Shown here: positions 43,052 to 48,373 of the stretch, piece by piece
Numbering within the stretch: position 1 is the first letter of the stretch
Layout of the letters: every line of letters starts with the position of its first letter
Assembly: GCF_003611635.1 (NCBI RefSeq)
Contig: NZ_RAVZ01000024.1
Location: 1 to 48,373, forward strand
Origin: Corallococcus terminator
Lineage (GTDB): Bacteria > Myxococcota > Myxococcia > Myxococcales > Myxococcaceae
DNA: 48,373 nucleotides
Direction: 5' to 3'
The notes under the pieces: generated by a model
Seen by the model: the letters and a program-made list of their open reading frames with translations, nothing else
The model's database searches: none
What the model was told of the DNA's origin: nothing
Position numbers and translations under genes: made by a program

Positions 43052-44734
43052 ATGCACCGTGCTCCACCGCCCCTCGCGCTGCTCCTCGTGCTCACCCTGT
43101 CCGCCTGCCACCGCGCCGCCGCGCCCGGAGGCCACGTGCGTGAGGGCACGCCCCCGGCGGTGGACATCGTCCGGGCCCGGGCCCTGGGGCAGACGCAATC
43201 CTTCACCTGGGAGGAGTGGGGCCCGGAGGCCTTCGCGCGGGCGAAGCGCGAGGGCCGCTACATCCTGGTCGATGGCGCGGCCGAGTGGTGTCACTGGTGC
43301 CACGTGATGGACGAGACGACCTACCGCGACACGGAGGTGGGCCGGCTGCTGCGCGAGCGCTTCGTGGCCATCCGCGTGGACGTGGACGCGCGGCCGGACC
43401 TCGCGGAGCGCTGGGTGGATTACGGCTGGCCCGCGACAATCCTCCTGACGCCGGGCGCGGAGGAGGTGGGCAAGTACCGGGGCTACCTCGCGCCGGAGCG
43501 ACTGCGCGCCCTCCTCCAGCGCGTGGAGGCCCTGGAGGCCGAATCCCGAGACACCGCGCGCCCCCTGTCGCTGGACCTGCGCGCGTCCCCCGCGATGCTG
43601 CCGTGGGTGACCGCCAGCGTGGCCCGGAGCATGGACGGCTGGTACGACCCGAAGGAGGGTGGCTGGGGCCGCACCCAGAAGGCGCCGCTCGGGGCCAACG
43701 TGGAGTTCGAGGTGCTCCGCGCCGCGCGCGGGGATGCGGCGGCGCGCGAGCGCATCACCCACACGCTGGAGCGGCAGCGCGCGGTGCTCGACCCCGTGTG
43801 GGGCGGCGTCTATCAATACTCGGCGGCGCCCCACTGGAAGGCCCCACACTTCGAGAAGTTGATGTTCATGCAGGCCTCGAACCTGGAGGCCTACGCGCGG
43901 GCCTGGGCCCTGCTCAAGACACCCACGCTCCTGGACGACGCGCGCGGCATCGCCCGCTACCTGGAGCGCTTCCTCCAGGCACCGGACGGCACGTTCCACG
44001 CGAACCAGGACGCGGACGTGGGCGCGCACGACCGGAGCATTCCGTTCGTCGACGGGCACGTGTACTACGCGCGGGACGACGCGGGCCGCCGGGCGCTCGG
44101 CATGCCGTGGGTGGACACGCATGTGTACGCGCGCGAGAACGGGCTCGCCGTGGCGGCGCTCGTCACGCTGCACGAAGCGACCGGCGATGCCGCATCCCTC
44201 GCCGCCGCGAGGAAGGCCCTGGACGTGCTGCTCGCGACCCACGTGGGAAGCGACGGCGAGGTGTGGCGCGAGGCCACGCCCCACTCGGGCCCGCGCTTCC
44301 TGGCTGACGCGGCGGCACTGGGCCGGGCCCTGGCGCTGCTCGCGCGGACCACGGGGGAAGCCCGCTACCGGGAGGCCGCCCTGCGCGTGGGCCGGGCGAT
44401 GACGCGGGACTTCGCGGATCCGTCAGGAGGCGCGCTCTACGAACAGACGCCGGACGGGGACGCGGTGGGCATGTTCGCGAGGCGGGAGCGTCCCTTCGCG
44501 CACAACGTGGCGGCGGCGCGCTTCCTCGCGGCGCTGCACGCCCTCACGCAGGACGCGGCGTGGCGCGAGCGGGGCCGCGAAGTGCTCGCGGCGACGGCCT
44601 CCCCGGCGATGCTCGAAGCCCAGGGCCGGATGGTGGGCGACTTCCTGCTCGCGGCGGATGCGCTCGGCGTGGTGCCCTGGCCCGAGCGCGGCGCCAAAGC
44701 CGCGTCCCTCACGGTGCATCCAGGAACGTGGTGA
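43052..44734 (+). CDS. DUF255/YyaL-like thioredoxin-domain lipoprotein
   Basis: 560 residues. ATG 43052; a GTG at 43043 is an alternative. The leader ends TLSAC (Cys19). Residues about 50-150 are a thioredoxin fold with active-site Cys80-His-Trp-Cys83 in AAEWCHWCHVMDETTY, the signature of the YyaL/SSP411/spermatogenesis-associated-20 family. The rest is an (alpha/alpha) barrel like that of N-acylglucosamine epimerases, with HFEKLMFMQASNLEAYARAW and HANQDADVG among the most conserved blocks. Family members are usually cytoplasmic and their role is unsettled; export as a lipoprotein is unusual and suggests redox or sugar-related work in the periplasm. Its 3' end overlaps the convergent hydrolase gene by 26 bp. 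Confidence 0.85.
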   Translation: MHRAPPPLALLLVLTLSACHRAAAPGGHVREGTPPAVDIVRARALGQTQSFTWEEWGPEAFARAKREGRYILVDGAAEWCHWCHVMDETTYRDTEVGRLLRERFVAIRVDVDARPDLAERWVDYGWPATILLTPGAEEVGKYRGYLAPERLRALLQRVEALEAESRDTARPLSLDLRASPAMLPWVTASVARSMDGWYDPKEGGWGRTQKAPLGANVEFEVLRAARGDAAARERITHTLERQRAVLDPVWGGVYQYSAAPHWKAPHFEKLMFMQASNLEAYARAWALLKTPTLLDDARGIARYLERFLQAPDGTFHANQDADVGAHDRSIPFVDGHVYYARDDAGRRALGMPWVDTHVYARENGLAVAALVTLHEATGDAASLAAARKALDVLLATHVGSDGEVWREATPHSGPRFLADAAALGRALALLARTTGEARYREAALRVGRAMTRDFADPSGGALYEQTPDGDAVGMFARRERPFAHNVAAARFLAALHALTQDAAWRERGREVLAATASPAMLEAQGRMVGDFLLAADALGVVPWPERGAKAASLTVHPGTW

Positions 44735-45659
44735 GCGCGGGAATCACCACCTGGGGCGCCTCCTCCATCAGCCAGTGCCCCGAGCCGGGGACGACCTGGC
44801 CCTGGACGTTGGACGCCACGAGCTTCGCCTGTTCGATGAGGCCGTTGCCACTGGCCTTCTCCCCCGTCAGCACCAGCACCGGCATCGTCAGCGGCGTCGC
44901 CGCGAACCCGGCGAAGTCCTGCGCGTCGCGCTCGAAGCTCTTGAAGTACTCGAAGCCCGCCTGCATCCCGCCCGGCTGCGCGTAGGCCTTCGCGTAGAAC
45001 TTCCGGTCCGCCTCCGGCACCGAGCGCTTCGGATCCGCCGCGAAGTCGTTCCAGAAGTGCTCGAAGTACGTCCGCTCCCGGCCCTTCACCAGCGCCAGGG
45101 CCGTCTCGCCGGTGAAGTGGAAGTGCCACAGGTCCCGCAGCAGCCAGACCTGCTTCCAGTCCCCGACGCCAGGCAGGAACGCATCCATCAACACCAACCG
45201 CTCCGTGGCCTGGGGGAACTGGGCCGCGAAGGCGTACGCCACCATCAGTCCGATGTCGTGTCCCACGATGCGCACGCGCTCATGGCCCAGGAAGGTCGTC
45301 AGCGCGTGGATGTCCACCGCCAGCGTCTTCTTGTCGTAGCCGGAAGCAGGCTTGGAGGAGCCACCCGCGCCGCGCAGGTCCGGCACGATGACGGTGTGAT
45401 GCTGGGCGAGCCCGGGCAGCAGCGGCAGCCACATGTGGCCCGTCTGCGTGTAGCCATGCAGCAGCACCACCGGCGAGCCCTGGCCTCCGATGACGTAGCG
45501 CAGGCGGGTGCCATTGACGTCGGCGTAGCGCTCCTCGAAGCCCCGGGGAAGCGACGGGCCCGACGCGGCCCTGGCGGCGGAGGCCATCATCAGCGAAGCG
45601 CCCAGACCGGCGGCGCCGGCGAGCAGGGTGCGGCGGGACGACGTGAAGAAGGAGGACAT
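44709..45659 (-). CDS. Tat-exported alpha/beta hydrolase, epoxide-hydrolase/dehalogenase type
   Basis: 316 residues from ATG 45659. Twin-arginine leader SSRRTLLAGAAGLGASLMMASAARA. The fold is complete: oxyanion HGYTQTG (68-74), DLRGAGGSS, and the nucleophile elbow VGHDIGLMV, with Asp135 instead of Ser. That marks the epoxide hydrolase/haloalkane and fluoroacetate dehalogenase branch, which form an ester with Asp. The catalytic His is in GSGHWLMEE near the end. A cap domain with LLRDLWHFHFTG and ERTYFEHFWNDFA lies between. Substrate unknown. It is divergent from a LysR regulator that probably controls it. Confidence 0.9.
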   Translation of the reverse strand: MSSFFTSSRRTLLAGAAGLGASLMMASAARAASGPSLPRGFEERYADVNGTRLRYVIGGQGSPVVLLHGYTQTGHMWLPLLPGLAQHHTVIVPDLRGAGGSSKPASGYDKKTLAVDIHALTTFLGHERVRIVGHDIGLMVAYAFAAQFPQATERLVLMDAFLPGVGDWKQVWLLRDLWHFHFTGETALALVKGRERTYFEHFWNDFAADPKRSVPEADRKFYAKAYAQPGGMQAGFEYFKSFERDAQDFAGFAATPLTMPVLVLTGEKASGNGLIEQAKLVASNVQGQVVPGSGHWLMEEAPQVVIPALTTFLDAP

Positions 45660-45739
45660 GACGGACTCCAGGACGCGAAGGGAGAGCAACCACCCGGCGA
45701 GGCGTCGTGCCCCGTCGATGAAGGAAACATAGGGTTCAG

Positions 45740-45752
45740 CTTCCCTTGGAAG
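45740..45752. promoter_or_regulatory. Candidate LysR-type operator
   Basis: CTTCC-CTT-GGAAG is a small perfect dyad in the 149-bp space between the divergent hydrolase and LysR genes. A direct repeat TTCAGCTT overlaps it (45735-45742) and recurs at 45777-45784, 42 bp away, about four helical turns. LysR regulators often bind such paired sites. Confidence 0.4.
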
Positions 45753-45808
45753 AAGGCAGCGAAGATGGTTCAACCCTTCAGCTTTTGTGAATCTTGAGGA
45801 GGCAGGGG

Positions 45809-46732
45809 ATGGACCGGCTGCGCGCATTCGAGGTCTTCGTGACGGTGGTGGCGAAGGGCAGCTTCACGCGGGCGGCGCATGCGCTCGACACATCGCCTGC
45901 CAATGTCACCCGGTATGTGAACGAGCTGGAGTCACATCTGGGAACCCGCCTGCTCAACCGCAGCTCGCGCAAGCTGTCGCTCACCCAGGGAGGTGAAGCG
46001 CTCTACGAGCGGGGCCGCTCCATCCTGGACGAGGTGGCGGAAGCCGAAGCGCTGGCGTCCTCCGCGTCGTTGCAGCCGCGCGGGCGGCTGCGCATCAACG
46101 CCCCGGTGAGCTTCGGCATCCTGCACCTGGCGCCGCTCTGGCCCCGCTTCATGGCCCGCTACCCCGACGTGGAGCTGGACGTGGCGCTGAACGACCGGGT
46201 CGTGGACATCATCGACGAGGGCTACGACCTGGCCATCCGCGTCTCGCGCGCGGGCGCCACCACCCACGTGGCGCGCAAGCTGGCCACCTCCCGCAACCTC
46301 GTGTGCGCGTCACCGGCCTACCTGCGCCGCCACGGACGCCCCAAGGTCCCCGCGGACCTGGGCGACCATGCCTGCCTGGGCTACTCCTACTCCGCCACCG
46401 CCGACGAATGGCATCTCGTGGATGACACCGGCGCGTCCTCCAGCGTGAAGGTGCGTTGCGTGATGCACACCAACAACGGTGACACCCTGCGCGCCGCGAC
46501 ACTCGCCGGCACCGGCATCTCCTGGCAGCCCACGTTCCTCGTCGCGGAGGACCTGAGACAGGGCCGGCTCGTGCGCGTGCTGCCCCACCATCACCTGCCG
46601 GACATCGACGTGCTGGCCCTCTACCCCAGCCGCCGCCACGTGAGCGCCAAGGTCCGGGTGATGGTGGACTTCCTCGTCGAAGCGTTCACTGGAATTCCGC
46701 CGTGGGAACGACCGGGCAGCGTCAACGGATGA
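45809..46732 (+). CDS. LysR-family transcriptional regulator
   Basis: 307 residues from ATG 45809 with GAGGAGGCAGGGG upstream; a TTG 15 bases earlier is less likely. The N-terminal winged helix is typical: MDRLRAFEVFVTVVAKGSFTRAAHALDTSPANVTRYVNELE, followed by LGTRLLNRSSRKLSLT. The linker helix and a periplasmic-binding-protein-like effector domain follow (GRLRINAPVSFGILHLAPLWP through about residue 290). This is the CrgA/YafC-like branch. It most likely responds to a small molecule and controls the divergent hydrolase gene and itself. A small dyad between the genes may be its site. Confidence 0.95.
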   Translation: MDRLRAFEVFVTVVAKGSFTRAAHALDTSPANVTRYVNELESHLGTRLLNRSSRKLSLTQGGEALYERGRSILDEVAEAEALASSASLQPRGRLRINAPVSFGILHLAPLWPRFMARYPDVELDVALNDRVVDIIDEGYDLAIRVSRAGATTHVARKLATSRNLVCASPAYLRRHGRPKVPADLGDHACLGYSYSATADEWHLVDDTGASSSVKVRCVMHTNNGDTLRAATLAGTGISWQPTFLVAEDLRQGRLVRVLPHHHLPDIDVLALYPSRRHVSAKVRVMVDFLVEAFTGIPPWERPGSVNG

Positions 46733-46788
46733 AATCCAATGAAACATACTGTTGTCATCCGGTTGCGATAAAAAACGCGCTTGAGGAG

Positions 46789-46818
46789 TTTACAAGAAGC
46801 TCCGGGCTCCTCCACAAT
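46789..46818 (+). promoter_or_regulatory. Weak sigma-70-like promoter for protease gene
   Basis: TTTACA (46789-46794) and CACAAT (46813-46818) are separated by 18 bases in the locally AT-rich gap before the protease gene. Both hexamers are imperfect. GAGG lies about 6 bases before the ATG at 46857. Confidence 0.3.
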
Positions 46819-46856
46819 GCGCCCGTTTCCACAAATCCCCCTTAGACGAGGTTCAC

Positions 46857-48017
46857 ATGCTTTCAGGTCAGGTCGTGCGTGGCTGGGCTACCGCGAGCGT
46901 GATGTCGCTGCTGGTCATCGGTTGTGGGCCGCAGGCGAGCCAGGAGCAGGCCCCGACGGAGGCGCCTCCCGCCGAGACCACGCAGGAGATCGTCGGCGGC
47001 ACCGCGACCACCATCGCGGCGAACCCGTGGCAGGTGTCCCTGCAGAGCACGGGCGGCAGCCACTTCTGCGGCGGCTCCATCATCAACGAGAACTGGGTCC
47101 TGACCGCGCAGCACTGCGTGAACTCGGGCGGCACCATCAGCAAGCCGGGCCGCGTTGTCGCGGGCATCACGAACCGCACGGCCACCAACGGGCAGGTCCG
47201 CACGGTGACCCAGGTCGTCGTGTTCCCGGGCTACGTGGACGCGAACATCGGTAAGGACGCGGCGCTGCTGAAGCTGTCCGCTCCCCTGGACCTGACCGGC
47301 GCGAACGCGAAGGCCATCCCCATCGTCACGGCGGCGGACGCCGCCGCGGGCGTGACGGCCGCGGGCGTCATCTCGCGCGTCACGGGCTGGGGCACGCTGA
47401 GCAGCGGCTCATCCTCGCTGCCGACCACGCTCCAGACGGTCGACGTGGCGCTGATGACCAACGCCGACGTGCAGGCGAAGTACCCCGACGAGGTCATCTC
47501 CGCGGACCAGTTGGGCGCGGCCTCCCCCGGCAAGGACTCCTGCCAGGGTGACTCCGGCGGTCCCCTCACCGTCCTCAAGGGCAGCACCCGCGTCCTCGCG
47601 GGCATCGTGAGCTGGGGCTACGGCTGCGCGGACTCGCGCTACCCGGGCCTGTACGGCCGCGTGTCGTCCTTCGAGACGTGGATCAACAACACCATCAACG
47701 GCACGACGCCTCCGGGCACGACGCTGCTGGAGAAGACGGGCCTGTCTGGCGCGGCCAGCTCCTTCACGCACTACGCCATCACGGTGCCCGCCGGCGCCAC
47801 CACGCTGACCGTCGTGCAGTCGGGCGGCACGGGTGACGCGGACCTCTACGTGCGCCAGGGCTCGCAGCCCACCACCAGCGCCTACAACTGCCGCCCGTAC
47901 GCCAGCGGCAACGCGGAGACGTGCACCCTGAACAGCCCCGCCGCGGGCACCTGGTACGTCTCCGTGCGCGGCTACAGCGCGTTCACGGGCGTGTCCATCA
48001 AGGCCACCGTCCCGTAG
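46857..48017 (+). CDS. Trypsin-like serine protease (S1) lipoprotein with C-terminal PPC domain
   Basis: 386 residues. The leader ends SLLVIGC (lipobox Cys23), followed by a P/E/T linker. The protease begins IVGG (45-48) after Glu44. The triad is His86 (LTAQHC), Asp134 (IGKDAALLKL) and Ser233 (GDSGGP). Asp227 at the base of the specificity pocket predicts cleavage after Lys or Arg. Cys71-Cys87 and Cys229 with the GYGC cysteine can form the usual disulphides. Residues about 285-386 are a bacterial pre-peptidase C-terminal (PPC) domain (DADLYVRQGSQP, GTWYVSVRGYSAFTG), often removed on maturation. The cell surface or medium is the likely site, suited to predation. Confidence 0.95.
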   Translation: MLSGQVVRGWATASVMSLLVIGCGPQASQEQAPTEAPPAETTQEIVGGTATTIAANPWQVSLQSTGGSHFCGGSIINENWVLTAQHCVNSGGTISKPGRVVAGITNRTATNGQVRTVTQVVVFPGYVDANIGKDAALLKLSAPLDLTGANAKAIPIVTAADAAAGVTAAGVISRVTGWGTLSSGSSSLPTTLQTVDVALMTNADVQAKYPDEVISADQLGAASPGKDSCQGDSGGPLTVLKGSTRVLAGIVSWGYGCADSRYPGLYGRVSSFETWINNTINGTTPPGTTLLEKTGLSGAASSFTHYAITVPAGATTLTVVQSGGTGDADLYVRQGSQPTTSAYNCRPYASGNAETCTLNSPAAGTWYVSVRGYSAFTGVSIKATVP

Positions 48018-48022
48018 TCGCT

Positions 48023-48092
48023 GAAACACACTCCTGACGGGAGTCCGGAAGCCCTCTTTCTCCACGCTGGAGAAAGGGGGCTTCTGTGTTTC
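48023..48092 (+). terminator. Long composite terminator
   Basis: Outer arms GAAACACA (48023-48030) and its complement (48085-48092) enclose a 16-base stem with one G-T mismatch (48048-48063 with 48069-48084, loop ACGCT) and a small stem ACTCC/GGAGT (48030-48044). It lies directly after the protease stop codon. Confidence 0.8.
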
Positions 48093-48132
48093 AACCGGCC
48101 AGCCCGTGGCGCGGGGATGGTAGATCCACCCC

Positions 48133-48373
48133 ATGGCTCGGACCGGACCCAGAGCACCCCGCTGCCCCGACTGCAACGCGCCCTTCGCGCTCAAGCCCGG
48201 GCAGACGCACTACACCTGCGGCTACTGCGGCATCGCCTTCGACCTGGGCGGCACGCAGGCGCGGCCCCCCGTCCCCCCGCTCAGGGGCCCCCAGGCGACG
48301 CCACGGTCCCAGGTCCCGATGATCCTGGCGGGCGTGGGGTTCGTGTTCTTCATCATGATCACCGGAGCGGTCT
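48133..48373 (+). CDS. N-terminal part of zinc-ribbon membrane protein
   Basis: The frame is open from ATG 48133 to the window edge, 80 residues. It has a zinc ribbon with two Cys pairs: CPDC (12-15 region) and CGYCG, spaced by 14 residues, with an aromatic TYTCG-like strand before the second. A proline/arginine-rich linker is followed by a hydrophobic helix (MILAGVGFVFFIMI), so the ribbon is probably cytoplasmic and the protein anchored in the inner membrane. Many myxobacterial relatives of this build carry a large exported part, which would be beyond the window. Confidence 0.7.
   Translation, partial: MARTGPRAPRCPDCNAPFALKPGQTHYTCGYCGIAFDLGGTQARPPVPPLRGPQATPRSQVPMILAGVGFVFFIMITGAV

Overview
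This is a very GC-rich chromosomal window (about 70% G+C by eye, with strong third-position GC bias) that reads like a myxobacterium of the Myxococcaceae (Myxococcus/Corallococcus type). The grounds are the many secreted lipoproteins with D/A/G/P-rich linkers, a Myxococcus-type cysteine-rich repeat in the esterase at 23930, a CDGVDNDCDG metal-binding motif at 41066-42604, and a Wzx/Wzy polysaccharide locus with FemAB/GNAT-like acyltransferases. Genus is inference. No rRNA, tRNA, insertion sequence, phage gene or CRISPR array was seen.

1-9520: mixed housekeeping and accessory genes. These are a C-terminal fragment, a beta-lactamase-fold pseudoenzyme that has lost all three catalytic motifs, an R2K-like ATP-grasp protein, a Tat-exported cupin-like protein, a TPR-like lipoprotein, an intact secreted serine hydrolase and a zinc alcohol dehydrogenase. 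Two FemAB/GNAT-like acyltransferases follow on the minus strand.

9786-23618: a polysaccharide assembly locus. The plus-strand run overlaps by start/stop codons for most of its length: Wza outer-membrane exporter, Wzc co-polymerase, Wzy-type polymerase, family-4 glycosyltransferase, Wzx-type flippase, and (after a gap) a small phosphoglycosyl transferase. Facing or following it are a DegT/PglE-like sugar aminotransferase, an alpha/alpha-barrel lipoprotein that may cut or modify the polymer, a third FemAB-like acyltransferase with a sigma-54-like promoter, and a membrane-bound CapD/PglF-like 4,6-dehydratase. Together they suggest an acetamido-4-amino-6-deoxy sugar (bacillosamine type) loaded on lipid carrier, extended, flipped, polymerised and exported. 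The Wzc kinase domain lacks the Walker A lysine yet keeps a C-terminal tyrosine cluster.

23930-26666: a pectin-acetylesterase-family lipoprotein and an unrecognised three-helix membrane protein. A 550-bp AT-rich, repeat-bearing control region (26667-27216) comes next.

27217-35350: seven co-directional genes for exported products: two unrecognised secreted proteins, a small lipoprotein, a four-haem cytochrome c, a 14-repeat RCC1 double-propeller lipoprotein, and two sister von Willebrand A proteins ending in dockerin-like EF-hand pairs. This is the best candidate for an undescribed cell-surface system in the window.

35426-48373: a small secreted protein, a histidine phosphatase, an unrecognised beta-rich protein, a STAND ATPase regulator with a C-terminal winged helix, a MopE-motif lipoprotein, a possible gene remnant and a DUF255/YyaL-like thioredoxin lipoprotein. 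After these come a Tat-exported alpha/beta hydrolase with its divergent LysR regulator, a trypsin-like protease with a PPC domain, and the start of a zinc-ribbon membrane protein. Several convergent gene pairs are separated by long near-perfect hairpins that look like bidirectional terminators.
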